A stretch of 64,000 nucleotides of DNA, from positions 100,503 through 164,502 of the forward strand of contig NZ_JAPMOU010000011.1 of NCBI RefSeq assembly GCF_028858535.1, in the 5' to 3' direction. Of the stretch, positions 1 through 9,267 are shown piece by piece. Source of the stretch: Spartinivicinus poritis (GTDB lineage Bacteria; Pseudomonadota; Gammaproteobacteria; Pseudomonadales; Zooshikellaceae). A program made the translations under genes and the position numbers. The notes below the pieces were generated by a model. It searched no databases. It was not told the origin of the DNA and saw only the letters and a program-made list of their open reading frames with translations. Each line of letters opens with the position of its first letter. Position 1 is the stretch's first letter.

Positions 1-570
1 ACTGAAGTCAATGTTAAGTGGGTAACACCTAAGTCAACTACAGGTGTCGTGGAAGCGTCAGTCACATTAAAGCAATTAAAAATTTCTATTGATTTGAATA
101 ATGAAACAATATATCAAGGCCTTAGTAATTATCTTAATGAACTACTTATGATAGAAAATAGCAAAGAATTTTGCCAAAGTAGTGGCTATGAAAACCTAAA
201 TGAATGCTATCTCCGAGAAGGTTTGTATCTTCCTGATACTGGGCTCGACGAACATAATAAACTCACTTTTTCTTTAGTATGTAGAAATTTAAAAGGAAAA
301 CAAGGTTCTACTACCAGATATACTACAACACAAAATGGTCAAGCAACAAATATGATAAGTGGGCCTTATTTAGTTAGCTTTGATCTGCCTGGCTACACTA
401 AAACAAATGCTAATGGTCAAGCAGTAAGAATTCTAGCAGAAGAAAAGGCAGACAACTCTGCTAAATATACCCCTGTTGAGTATCAGCTTAAAGCTGGAGA
501 CTCTTGCTATATCGAGGCACAACCAAACAGTATCGGAGCAATTATAGAAGTCAAGTTCGTTGAAAAATAA
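1..570 (+). CDS. 3' part of an unrecognised protein (5' end outside window)
   Basis: The reading frame is open from the first base of the window, so the GTG at 49 is probably internal and the gene begins upstream. About 190 C-terminal residues are visible. I do not recognise the family. The visible part has no membrane segment. It contains two cysteines near the middle (NSKEFCQ and NECYLRE) and ends with beta-rich, Gly/Asn-containing sequence (GPYLVSFDLPGY, AGDSCYIEAQPNSIGAIIEV), which would suit an extracytoplasmic or surface beta domain. That location is only an inference. It ends at TAA 568-570 and is followed by a 400-bp non-coding stretch. Confidence 0.55.
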   Translation, partial: TEVNVKWVTPKSTTGVVEASVTLKQLKISIDLNNETIYQGLSNYLNELLMIENSKEFCQSSGYENLNECYLREGLYLPDTGLDEHNKLTFSLVCRNLKGKQGSTTRYTTTQNGQATNMISGPYLVSFDLPGYTKTNANGQAVRILAEEKADNSAKYTPVEYQLKAGDSCYIEAQPNSIGAIIEVKFVEK

Positions 571-974
571 AAATATATAGATAATCTAGAAAACTAACCA
601 AGACTTGTTTTGTACCTTCAAGTTGAACTTGGATTAATAACTTAAGACTGATTAGGACCTGTTAACACTATTTGAATCACCACTGCTGGAGGCTATTTTT
701 TTGTCCAGCAAGGCACAAGGAATGCTGTGTAGTCATTCTACATAAATGACTTGTAACACAGCTGGGCAGAAAGCCCAAAGGATTGTGACTGTTCATATAA
801 TGTTAACAGGCCTTAGAGAATCAGGCAGCTTATTTTAATACGAAACATGGTTCATGAGTCAGCCTGCCAAGTGGAATTTTTATCTATATTTTAGAATAGC
901 AGTCATTAGAAGTTGAAATTTATCGACTTTAAGGTATGACTCTAGTGGAAAAATAACAATAGAAAGGAGGCAAG
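571..974. other. intergenic stretch with a palindromic repeat
   Basis: No coding sequence is supported here. Positions 654-814 hold a ~160-bp imperfect palindrome, described separately. The 160 bp before the desaturase presumably carry its promoter, but no convincing -35/-10 pair was identified. A strong ribosome-binding site, GAAAGGAGG, lies at 961-969, six bases before the desaturase ATG. Confidence 0.6.
654..814. repeat. ~160-bp long palindromic element, copy 1
   Basis: The outer ends are inverted copies (AGGACCTGTTAAC at 654 and GTTAACAGGCCTT at 802-814). The symmetry continues inward to a CCAGCAAGGCAC / GTAACACAGCTGGG pair. The same architecture, including the GTAACACAG core, occurs at 7124-7285, and a one-armed relative occurs at 30552-30645. 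No open reading frame of note lies inside, so this is a non-autonomous miniature element or structured RNA repeat. Confidence 0.6.
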
Positions 975-1976
975 ATGACTGCAGTGAAAAACGCACAACC
1001 TGCTAAAGAGGTAAAAGAATACATTGATAAGGAAGAACTGGCAGCTCTACGCAAACTTTCTAATATAAAGGCAACTATTCATCTTGTAAGATGCTGGCTG
1101 GTTATTGCAGCCATTTTTACTCTTGCAGCTATTTTTCCCAACCCTATAACCCTATTGCTAGCTGTGTTGCTGTTAGGTGGTTCTCAGTTGTCGCTGGGTG
1201 GGCTGCTGCACGACTGCTCTCATCGTGCCATGTTCAAACGACAATGGGTGAATGGTGTGATTGGACACTGGCTGGGCGGTGTACCTGTATTGGTTCCTAT
1301 GTCGTTTTATCGTAAATATCATTTTATTCATCATACGAGAACTGGTGAAAATATCGATCCGGATGTAGGGAATATTAAAAATTATCCAGTTACCAAGGCC
1401 AGTATGACTCGCAAGCTAATTCGAGATTTTACCGGACAATCGGGTTTTAAGTCTTTATTAGGCATTTTTCTGTATGTAAATACAGGTCGAGCCGGGAATG
1501 CATCTTCGATGGGGGTAAATCAAAGTACACTGACATCGAAGGGAGTTTTTTGGTGCTCACTTAAGAATTTTAGCCAGATCTTGATTTTTCATTCGCTCTT
1601 TTTTGGTGTTTTTTATTTGATCGATAAACCCTGGTTATATGGATTATGGTGGATAGCCTACTTGTTTATCTATCCGTTCATTTTGCGTATACGTCAAATA
1701 GGGGAACATGGTGCCATGCCTCAACTGTCTGGCCAAGATGTTCGTCTAACCACACGAACCACTCTAGCAAGCTGGTGGGAAAAGTTACTGTTTGCGCCCA
1801 ATAAGATTAACTACCACTGTGAGCACCATCTTTATCCAGTGGTGCCAGCTTATAACCTTGAAAAACTTCATCGAGTCTTAAAAAGACGAGGATTTTATGA
1901 TGCTCACCCCTATGCATTAGAACCTGGCTATTTTTCTGTTATTAAAAGAGCTTCATCGAAACTTATACAACCGTAG
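975..1976 (+). CDS. membrane fatty acid desaturase family protein
   Basis: A 333-residue di-iron membrane desaturase. The three histidine boxes are clear: HDCSH at residues 79-83, HFIHH at 116-120 and HCEHH at 281-285. They are separated by hydrophobic segments at about 40-75, 90-110 and 205-237, as in enzymes that insert a double bond into acyl chains or hydroxylate lipids using O2. The substrate (fatty acid, sphingoid or carotenoid) cannot be told from the sequence. The start is fixed by a near-perfect Shine-Dalgarno (AAAGGAGG) six bases before ATG. It stands alone, with a hairpin terminator at 2007-2036 and the next gene convergent. Confidence 0.85.
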   Translation: MTAVKNAQPAKEVKEYIDKEELAALRKLSNIKATIHLVRCWLVIAAIFTLAAIFPNPITLLLAVLLLGGSQLSLGGLLHDCSHRAMFKRQWVNGVIGHWLGGVPVLVPMSFYRKYHFIHHTRTGENIDPDVGNIKNYPVTKASMTRKLIRDFTGQSGFKSLLGIFLYVNTGRAGNASSMGVNQSTLTSKGVFWCSLKNFSQILIFHSLFFGVFYLIDKPWLYGLWWIAYLFIYPFILRIRQIGEHGAMPQLSGQDVRLTTRTTLASWWEKLLFAPNKINYHCEHHLYPVVPAYNLEKLHRVLKRRGFYDAHPYALEPGYFSVIKRASSKLIQP

Positions 1977-2006
1977 TAAGTCTAGTTTGAAATGAATTCA
2001 TTAATA

Positions 2007-2036
2007 ATGGTGTTTGGTTAATACACCAAACGCCAT
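2007..2036 (+). terminator. hairpin downstream of the desaturase
   Basis: Twelve-base arms ATGGTGTTTGGT and ACCAAACGCCAT (one non-Watson-Crick position) flank a 6-base loop, 30 bases after the stop codon. Only a weak T-tract follows (CTTGCTTC), so termination efficiency is uncertain. It lies between convergent genes. Confidence 0.5.
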
Positions 2037-2110
2037 CTTGCTTCATAGACCAGCTAGATATTTAATTAGTAATTCAGTTAAAAGACTGTAGCAAATAACT
2101 TTCTAGAAAA

Positions 2111-3316
2111 TTATTGTTTTTTAAAAAACGATTTTAGGGTATGCACCTGTAATGGTTCTGAAACACCTTTTACCTCATAACTTCCAAGAAATACTGTCGG
2201 CTCTGTAATATGTTCAGCAAATTCAGCTGTCAATACCAAGTCAGCATCAAGTTTTTTGGTTAAATCCTCAAGCCGTGCTGTTCGATTAACCGCAGGCCCC
2301 ATTACCGTAAAGTCTAAGCGTGATAATGAGCCAACGTTGCCATATACTACTTTTCCCATATGTAAACCTACTCCAAAAGATAATAACGGCATTTCTTGCA
2401 AAGTTAACTCTTTATTCAACTGTTGTAATTGGTTATTAGCTTCAATTGCAGCTTGTAGTGCTGCTGTACAAGCATTATCAACTGAACCTAGCTCTTCCGC
2501 TGTGAAGACAATCAGCATTGCATCGCCTATAAACCGTAAAACCTCACCACCACGCTGAGTGACTGCGATTGTAATTAATTCAAAGTAGGAATTCAGTAGC
2601 TGTAACATAGCATCAGTTGCTAAGGATTCAGTAAGAGCTGTGAAATTGCGTAAATCGCTGTACCATAAAGCACACTCAATCAGTTCTGAGTCCCCACGCT
2701 TTACACTACCTTTTAGGATTTTTCTCCCTGTACTGGGACCAACATAAGTATTTAACAACGACTTAATAGTATTACGGGTTGAAAAGACTTCTAAAACAGG
2801 TAATAGATATAAGAGTAATGTCTGAAACTTTTTAAAATCACTTTCAGAAAACCCTTGAACATTATCACTTGCGATAATAAAAGTACTCACTGATTGGTCA
2901 GTAAATTCTAGGGGAAAAGCAACATAATCTGTAATGCCTTCAGAATATAACTCTTGTAGAATAATATGTGAGTCTGGATCCATCTCTTTGGTTAATTTAT
3001 GGCGAACTATACGACGATGCTCCAATACCTCTTCTATTGGACTACCACGATACGCGGGTGTTTGATCAACCCCATGTGGTGGATCAAACACCTCTATTTC
3101 ATCTTTATCACGCCACCAGGTATATACTTTCGCTCTCACTTCAGGATCAATTGTATTGAGTGTGATGCGAACTCGAGCAAGATTAGCGCCCGCTTTTATT
3201 AGGTGCTCACCAAGACTTTTTAGGAATAGAGCAGGGTCCGTTATCGTTCGTCCAGATGTTAATAGCCAGTGCACCGTTTCAGCTATACTCCAATCTTTAA
3301 CATCTCCCAGCAACAT
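2111..3316 (-). CDS. class III adenylate/guanylate cyclase with N-terminal GAF-like region
   Basis: The C-terminal ~190 residues form a cyclase homology domain. The metal-binding aspartates are in WYSDLRNFT and FIGDAMLIVF, followed by FGVGLHMGKVVYGNVG and the substrate/transition-state segment FTVMGPAVNRTARLE. The N-terminal ~190 residues resemble a soluble sensory (GAF-type) domain (assignment inferred from length and position), with no membrane segment, so the enzyme is cytoplasmic. It would make cAMP or cGMP; base specificity was not resolved. The open frame extends to a TTG at 3358, but the ATG at 3316, preceded by GGCAAGAG, is the better start. It lies downstream of the GH20 gene on the same strand with a 17-60 bp gap. 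Confidence 0.8.
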   Translation of the reverse strand: MLLGDVKDWSIAETVHWLLTSGRTITDPALFLKSLGEHLIKAGANLARVRITLNTIDPEVRAKVYTWWRDKDEIEVFDPPHGVDQTPAYRGSPIEEVLEHRRIVRHKLTKEMDPDSHIILQELYSEGITDYVAFPLEFTDQSVSTFIIASDNVQGFSESDFKKFQTLLLYLLPVLEVFSTRNTIKSLLNTYVGPSTGRKILKGSVKRGDSELIECALWYSDLRNFTALTESLATDAMLQLLNSYFELITIAVTQRGGEVLRFIGDAMLIVFTAEELGSVDNACTAALQAAIEANNQLQQLNKELTLQEMPLLSFGVGLHMGKVVYGNVGSLSRLDFTVMGPAVNRTARLEDLTKKLDADLVLTAEFAEHITEPTVFLGSYEVKGVSEPLQVHTLKSFFKKQ

Positions 3317-3375
3317 CTCTTGCCAGTTATTACTAATATTGTGTACCAACGTTATCAACCCATTTATTGTCTATT

Positions 3376-6300
3376 TTAATTTAAATTATAACTTGAGTAT
3401 TTATTACCTGCCATGCAAGCATTTTTCACACTTCTTCCAGCGATACTGAATAATGCTAATTTAAGCTCAGTAGTAATGTTTCCTGGCCGATAGTAATCTC
3501 CCGTATCTATTTCTGGTTCATATCTTCCATCATTCAGCCATAAGGTAACTGACTCTACTTTTTTACAAGGGGCTGGATTAACCACTTCCCAAATATAGGC
3601 TGCATTTGACCGCATAGGACCAGCTGGTACATGCAATATATCCCGTGCACCATAAGCAATTCTGGTCATATCATTGGTTTGATGTAGATAAACATCATTC
3701 CCAAACCGAATAGGCTCTTCATAAGTTGTTCCATCTGTATAATTAAGAGTTAAATACGCAATCTTTCCACCATCCCTGCCATCATCTGTTGTGTAATAAT
3801 TCCGATACATTTGTTGGATTCTTTGCATATAGTTAGTCATTGATAGTTCTTGATCAGGACCTTCCCAAGCACTACTGATAACAATTGAAATTGATGAAAC
3901 TGTTTCGTTAACTGCTTGTGTAGTAGACTTAGCACCTTTAGCAGATAAAACCAATGAATTTGGAGAGTCCTCTGGTAGGGTTTGCACCACTGACGCAAAT
4001 GATTCTGCAGGTTCATTCCCTTTCATTACCACCTGCGAAAAGTCAAATCCTGGGCTAGCTAAACTCCAGTCATTAGTTTCACCAATCAAATCTGCATTAT
4101 AATTTTCAACTGGAAATACTTTATAAGTATCGCCTCCATATAGATTTGGACTAACGGAAGTAATTCTGGAAATATCAATACCATACTTACTAGTAAACTC
4201 CCAGAAATGCGGTAGATTTTTTTGGTTTGTATTCCAGAATAAATTTGCTTCATGCACTATTTTTGAAAAGGACCAATAGTCAGCATATCCTTCCGATACC
4301 TTTCCTTGTGTCGTACTGTTCATTACAGAGCACCAAGGATAAGGTGATGACCATTTATTAGAATACATAGTCTTTGTTTCAGTCATTTTAGGTAACTCAT
4401 AAGGTGATGTATCAGCTTTATTACTTGAATAAATGACTGTATCAAACCCACCTTTCTGAAGTTTTTTGATAAAACCTCGTTCGTAGTGCTTACTTCTACT
4501 CATCCAGTACATAGGAACTATGTTTTCACAATTTTTTGCAATAGCTGATAACTGAGCATCAGTATGGAAGGGAGGCCCACCATTTCGGTCTGGTGCAAGT
4601 CCATCAGCCCAGAATCTTATTTCCTGTATACCTAGCTCACTTAGGTACTTACATTGGCGAATAATACTGTCAGACCATACAACTCTTGGCTCCATGAACC
4701 TACCAGGGCCTTGGGTAATAAAATCTTGCTCCTCAAAAGGGGCACCATTAACCCAGTAATGACCAAATGACTCATCATGGGCAATATTAAATACTTTTTC
4801 TGAAGGGAATGCTGATAATATATCCTTATAATAAGCATCTGTCAGTGTTTGGTAGCCTGGGTTAGTTGTATCAAAGAAGTGTGAATAAATTTTCCCACTT
4901 TTTTCTACCCATGCCCATTCTGGGTGTTTTTTTCTAAACAACGCACCACCATAGACTGTGGGCACAACCTTTTCAAAATAGTGTTGCTTAGCAAAATGAA
5001 TTAGTTTTTGCATTTCCTGGGGGGTTAAAAATCTATCCCAATTATAATAATAGCGTCCATCACCAATAGCCAAATTACCCAAATATAGTTGAAGTTCATT
5101 TACTTTAAATTGACTTAGAGTTCTACGAACAAGCTCCTCCCAAGTTTTCATATCCATTTTTAACTTATCCTTATACATCGTGTAATGAAACCCTCTATTA
5201 CTTGTATCAGGATAGTCAACTACCAAGCCAAAAGGGGAAACTGGCTCAGTTTTCTTCGCATAGTTAAATTTTAAAACTTGTAATAGCGAGGCACTAGAGA
5301 AAAAACTACCTACATAATCTTGACCAGCGAGAATAATGCCTTTTGAGTCTAGTTTTATGACATAACCTTGCCCTGTATTTGACATGCTTTGGAAGTATCT
5401 AAGTAAACCTTCATTAGCTAATATTGTTGATATATTTTTAGCAGCAATTGTACCCATTAAAATAGCATTATATGGACGGTCGTTAGCTGTCCAAGGTCGT
5501 ATCGGAAGGCTAAGGCCAAAATAATGCTTTATTTCAGCTCTCAATGTCATAGCACTTTCAATACTTTTTAAGTCAGGAACATATATAACAGTTTCATTAT
5601 TTATAGTAAATTTTCCAAACTTACCCGGGTGATTCCAACTGACGTGTTTTGGAACAGGAAAAATCTGAGGATAAAGCCTATTCCTAACTTCACCAATACC
5701 ATTACGACTGCCAATCTCTTGCATTGATAAGTTATCTAACCAAAGCACAGGCGAAGGGTCATGCTTATTCATATCCTGTACTACCTGTAAAGTAGTGAGT
5801 CCTTCTTTATAGATCCGAAGTTCATCTATTCTACCATTAAAGGTATTGGTAAGGGTTTTATCATAACTGCCTGTATACAGATCATTATGAGAGATCTGCA
5901 AGTCTCCAAATACTCCACCATTTTTATACTGCTCTTTACCATTGATATAAATTTTTAAATCATAGCCTCGATAACTTACAGCGACATGAGTCCAGTTATT
6001 TGCATGGGATAAAAATTTTGCTTCATGTGTTTGAATATTTAGACCATAGCCTCTAAAAACCAGTTTGCTTCCTTCAAGATACAGTTCAAAACTCCCTTTT
6101 TTTCCAACAATTGTGCGACGAACCTGTTCAGCGGAGTTTCTCGGCGCTATCCAGGCTTCAATGGTAAACTCATCTTTTAAGTTCAAGGAGTCATCATGTG
6201 GAATAACCACTGCGTCGCCCTTACCATCCAGGTTTAAACCAACCCCATATTTTCCTTCATCTAGCGCTGCATCACCAATAAAACTGCCATGATTGGTAAA

Positions 6301-6891
6301 TTCACTGATATCATGTACATCGTTATTTTTTGAAACATTTTTTAGATAGTCATAATCATGAAAAAGATGCAGCCGCTCCCAACCACGAATACCAACTCCG
6401 CTGAATTGAGGACTAATATAAGTAGTTTCTGGCTTGGTTGCTTTTATATGCAGCTCTCCATAAGCCCATGTATCCATATCTTCTACACCAAATAAAGAGT
6501 CAACATAACCAATACTTGTATCAGAGGCATCATACATTCTCATTCTGATACGAACAGATTTTAAATCTCTGCTTTTATAATAAAAGCCAAATTTATAAAA
6601 TTTCTGACTTCCTGCAGTTAAATGATCACTTGGCTTAATGCCAGAAACAGCGTCACCCCACTCCTTATCTCTAACGGGAATTCTGACGGCCTGTTCACCA
6701 TGGTAAGCATCATTCACTATTTGTGGAAAAAAACTTTCATCACTTCCAAACCATTTCCATTCATCGGGTCTTCCCCCAACGTCTCCTTGCTCAAATGAAG
6801 CATTAGGCAACATTCCATAGCTCGTAATAGAAACCACAAATAATAATAAAATTCCTGTTAACTTTAAAAAAAATTTTTGAATAATTAACAT
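3376..6891 (-). CDS. secreted GH20-type beta-N-acetylhexosaminidase with LamG domain
   Basis: A 1171-residue protein with an N-terminal signal peptide (hydrophobic ILLLFVVSITSYG before residue 27). An N-terminal carbohydrate-binding-like region (residues ~28-190) is followed by a LamG/concanavalin-type domain (~195-375). Then comes a GH20b-like domain with YPQIFPVPKHVSW and GYVIKLDSKGIILAGQD, and a (beta/alpha)8 GH20-like catalytic domain from about 555. The pair in IAHDESFG near residue 705 fits the Asp-Glu catalytic dyad of GH20, whose enzymes use the substrate N-acetyl group as nucleophile. A further C-terminal beta domain follows. It probably attacks chitin oligomers or glycans outside the cytoplasm. 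The catalytic domain is divergent, so the substrate is uncertain. Confidence 0.65.
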   Translation of the reverse strand: MLIIQKFFLKLTGILLLFVVSITSYGMLPNASFEQGDVGGRPDEWKWFGSDESFFPQIVNDAYHGEQAVRIPVRDKEWGDAVSGIKPSDHLTAGSQKFYKFGFYYKSRDLKSVRIRMRMYDASDTSIGYVDSLFGVEDMDTWAYGELHIKATKPETTYISPQFSGVGIRGWERLHLFHDYDYLKNVSKNNDVHDISEFTNHGSFIGDAALDEGKYGVGLNLDGKGDAVVIPHDDSLNLKDEFTIEAWIAPRNSAEQVRRTIVGKKGSFELYLEGSKLVFRGYGLNIQTHEAKFLSHANNWTHVAVSYRGYDLKIYINGKEQYKNGGVFGDLQISHNDLYTGSYDKTLTNTFNGRIDELRIYKEGLTTLQVVQDMNKHDPSPVLWLDNLSMQEIGSRNGIGEVRNRLYPQIFPVPKHVSWNHPGKFGKFTINNETVIYVPDLKSIESAMTLRAEIKHYFGLSLPIRPWTANDRPYNAILMGTIAAKNISTILANEGLLRYFQSMSNTGQGYVIKLDSKGIILAGQDYVGSFFSSASLLQVLKFNYAKKTEPVSPFGLVVDYPDTSNRGFHYTMYKDKLKMDMKTWEELVRRTLSQFKVNELQLYLGNLAIGDGRYYYNWDRFLTPQEMQKLIHFAKQHYFEKVVPTVYGGALFRKKHPEWAWVEKSGKIYSHFFDTTNPGYQTLTDAYYKDILSAFPSEKVFNIAHDESFGHYWVNGAPFEEQDFITQGPGRFMEPRVVWSDSIIRQCKYLSELGIQEIRFWADGLAPDRNGGPPFHTDAQLSAIAKNCENIVPMYWMSRSKHYERGFIKKLQKGGFDTVIYSSNKADTSPYELPKMTETKTMYSNKWSSPYPWCSVMNSTTQGKVSEGYADYWSFSKIVHEANLFWNTNQKNLPHFWEFTSKYGIDISRITSVSPNLYGGDTYKVFPVENYNADLIGETNDWSLASPGFDFSQVVMKGNEPAESFASVVQTLPEDSPNSLVLSAKGAKSTTQAVNETVSSISIVISSAWEGPDQELSMTNYMQRIQQMYRNYYTTDDGRDGGKIAYLTLNYTDGTTYEEPIRFGNDVYLHQTNDMTRIAYGARDILHVPAGPMRSNAAYIWEVVNPAPCKKVESVTLWLNDGRYEPEIDTGDYYRPGNITTELKLALFSIAGRSVKNACMAGNKYSSYNLN

Positions 6892-7340
6892 CGCTTAACT
6901 CCCTTAAGCAAAGTTATAAATGTTCAGAAATTATTACATTCAGTATAATTTACTCTTTAGGGCACCTTTAATACATTTTTTCCATCACCTACATCACACC
7001 AATCAAGCACCACATCATTAAGTCTACATAAATGTGCGAATTTCACTCATAATTTTCGTGAATAGTGCTATTTATAGAATGAAAACAATGAGAAAAGATC
7101 TTTATTAAAGCTGAAAAGGCCGGCTAGTGGTCCATGCGTAAAGTTGGGTAACAGTCTTCAAAGCCATTTATTTTCTGGTAAGGCGCTTTTTTGCAGGCAT
7201 AGTGGGCCTACGTCAAGAAAAAGTAACACAGCCAGAAGATAAATGGAGAAGAAGTTGTTACCTTATTTTGCGCATGGACCACTAGAGGCTGACCCTGTTG
7301 ATATGGAAGACAAGTTTAGTCAATTACAAATATTATACTC
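6892..7340. other. intergenic stretch with a palindromic repeat
   Basis: No gene is supported. Positions 7124-7285 hold a palindromic element (separate entry). The remainder upstream of the GH20 gene is AT-rich and presumably contains its promoter, which I could not place with confidence. Confidence 0.6.
7124..7285. repeat. ~162-bp long palindromic element, copy 2
   Basis: This is the best-preserved copy. The ends CTAGTGGTCCATGCG and CGCATGGACCACTAG are a perfect 15-bp inverted repeat. Inside, CCATTTATTTTCTGG pairs with CCAGAAGATAAATGG (14 of 15). The core holds GTAACACAG, as in copy 1. It is non-coding and able to fold as one long hairpin on either strand. Confidence 0.7.
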
Positions 7341-8726
7341 TTATGCTGCTAAGCTATTTCCTAACATTTCTACATTATCATGATCTTCCACTACTTTATC
7401 AATCACCTCAGCAGCCTGATCAGGTGTAAGATTTAATTGTTGATAAAACTCATCAGGAATTTGCTCATAAGGTGCATCTCCTATCCCCTGTTCTTTTAGC
7501 AGTCTTTGTACTATATAAAGTAATAAAGCATACTGCGAATATTCACCATTATAATTTGGGGAGTGTTGAAACCTTATAGCGACTACCAGCTCTTCTGGCA
7601 TATCCCAATAGTGCATTAACCAACAACAAACCTGATCACGAGTTACGCCAATTAAATAGCGTTCTATTTCTATATGATTAATGTGTTGATTCACTTCCAT
7701 ATAACGACATATATTTGAAAAATGATCTGGAAACACATAAGCCATGACTAAATAACCAAAGTTATGCATTAACCCACTTAAATAAGCCAAACCTTTATCT
7801 AATTTGTTGGCTCCTGACATTTTACGTACCATTTGTTCAGCTGTAACTGCTGCATAAGATGCTTGCTGCCAAAACGGTGTATAACCTCTAGGCTGATCCT
7901 GCGGTAGTTCAATGGTTTTATTTAGGCACATCGCTACAGCAATGCTCATAATAAAATCAAAACCAAGCACCCGAGTAATAGCATCTTTAACATTTTTGAT
8001 TTCGCCTCTTACTCCATAATAAGGGGATGCAGCCCAGCTAACAACTTGAGCAGCTAAGCTCGGATCTGACTCAACAATTTTAACTAATTGATTAATGTCA
8101 GCATTTGGATCTGAATTCAGTTGTAATATTTTTTGCGCAGTTTGTGGTAGTGGTGGTAAATCTACGGTTTCTTCCAGCTGCGCCCTCATAGTCAACTGAG
8201 TATGTGTATTCACAGCCTGAGTGATTTCAAAAATATCCTGCTGCCATGTTTCAGGACCTTCGGCCATTTCCGCCACTCTTACACTAAATTGCGATTGAGT
8301 ATAATGGCTTGCCAGTTTTTTATAATCATCACTTTTTATACTTATTAGTTTATCCTTCGTGCCACTATCCAGCCATAATACTTCATCAGATTTAAATAAC
8401 TGACTATCAATAATTACTGGCAAATCAAATAATTGAGGAATCGCAGGCAATTTTTCTAACTGTTTATCTTTTAACAGCTTGCTTAGCTTCCCTTCTTCCA
8501 TAGCACTAAGTTTGCGATTAAATTGCGAGTTAAAAAAGTTCAAATCAATGATATGGGTTCGTGGGCAAATGACCATCACCTTCCCTTTATCATCCTCTAA
8601 TATAGTAGAATAGATGACATTAGATAATTCCTGGTTATTTCCAGCCAACTCTTTACGCTCATCGATTTCAAATGCAATACCCTGCTGTTTTAAGATCTCC
8701 TTCACCTTTTCTGAAATAACATTCAT
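7341..8726 (-). CDS. YbaK-like domain plus HDOD domain signalling protein
   Basis: A 461-residue cytoplasmic protein. Residues 1-150 resemble the YbaK/aminoacyl-tRNA-deacylase-associated fold (KEILKQQGIAFEID, then VMVICPRTHIIDLN). Residues ~185-390 are an HDOD domain, recognised by LPPLPQTAQKILQL, IVESDPSLAAQVVSWAASPYYG and the degenerate HD segment LSGLMHNFGYLVMAY. HDOD proteins are non-catalytic relatives of HD phosphohydrolases, often tied to motility, c-di-GMP or stress control. The YbaK-HDOD pairing occurs in marine gammaproteobacteria. The gene is monocistronic, and its target is unknown. Confidence 0.75.
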   Translation of the reverse strand: MNVISEKVKEILKQQGIAFEIDERKELAGNNQELSNVIYSTILEDDKGKVMVICPRTHIIDLNFFNSQFNRKLSAMEEGKLSKLLKDKQLEKLPAIPQLFDLPVIIDSQLFKSDEVLWLDSGTKDKLISIKSDDYKKLASHYTQSQFSVRVAEMAEGPETWQQDIFEITQAVNTHTQLTMRAQLEETVDLPPLPQTAQKILQLNSDPNADINQLVKIVESDPSLAAQVVSWAASPYYGVRGEIKNVKDAITRVLGFDFIMSIAVAMCLNKTIELPQDQPRGYTPFWQQASYAAVTAEQMVRKMSGANKLDKGLAYLSGLMHNFGYLVMAYVFPDHFSNICRYMEVNQHINHIEIERYLIGVTRDQVCCWLMHYWDMPEELVVAIRFQHSPNYNGEYSQYALLLYIVQRLLKEQGIGDAPYEQIPDEFYQQLNLTPDQAAEVIDKVVEDHDNVEMLGNSLAA

Positions 8727-8935
8727 GCTCCAAACCCAACTGTCAGCCTAAATGACATAATTATAGCTCGACTATTAGCAGCTATACCGAAAACATGAAA
8801 TATCTAGTGTTAAACTCCTATTATCCAAAATTAGGTTAATAAAAGTTTATAATAAGACGCTCTGCTTTAAGCTCTTTAGCTTACTATCTGTGATAGTTAA
8901 GCTTTATTTAGCAAAGCCAGCTCGGTGAAATTTTG

Positions 8936-8961
8936 GCAAAAAAAGCCCCACGGGTGGAGCT
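8936..8961 (-). terminator. rho-independent terminator
   Basis: Read on the minus strand, AGCTCCAC and GTGGGGCT form a stem with a 2-base minimum loop, followed by a run of eight T. It is distal to the MATE gene. Confidence 0.55.
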
Positions 8962-9065
8962 GTAAGAGCAACATAACACACCATGTGCAACACTGTTGCT
9001 GAGAAGTAATATTAAGCAATACGCCATAGTATATAAGCTAATAACATGTAATATGTCACAGCTAT

Positions 9066-9094
9066 GTAAAAATTAGCCCCTGAATGGGGCTAAT
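9066..9094 (-). terminator. rho-independent terminator
   Basis: On the minus strand TTAGCCCC and GGGGCTAA form a perfect 8-bp stem around a 5-base loop, directly followed by TTTTT. It is the strongest of the three hairpins after the MATE gene. Confidence 0.65.
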
Positions 9095-9242
9095 GAGTTT
9101 CGTATGGTCAATACGCAATAACTAGTTTATCTAATGAATAAGGTTCAGATTAATGTACCTTAGTATCCCTTTCATAATTCAGTAGAACCGTACAACGGTG
9201 CTAATTATATAAACCGTCAGAAGCTCATTTGTCATAGTTATG

Positions 9243-9263
9243 TAAAAACTCCACTTTTGGAGC
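9243..9263 (-). terminator. short terminator after the MATE gene
   Basis: On the minus strand CTCCA and TGGAG flank a 4-base loop and run into TTTTT, only 5 bases after the MATE stop codon. Confidence 0.45.
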
Positions 9264-9267
9264 AAGA

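Larger units (their letters stand above)
8727..9267. other. 540-bp intergenic stretch with three minus-strand terminator hairpins
   Basis: No gene is seen. Three hairpins with T-tracts, all oriented for minus-strand transcripts leaving the MATE gene, lie at 9243-9263, 9066-9094 and 8936-8961 (separate entries). The first two are each preceded, on the plus strand, by a similar GTCAYAGYTATGTAAAAA segment, suggesting a small duplication. Confidence 0.55.

Noticed and set aside
8881..8940. Possible c-di-GMP (GEMM) riboswitch suggested by GCAAAGCC
   Set aside because: The second conserved arm (GGUAG-type) and the flanking stems are absent, and no gene lies appropriately downstream.
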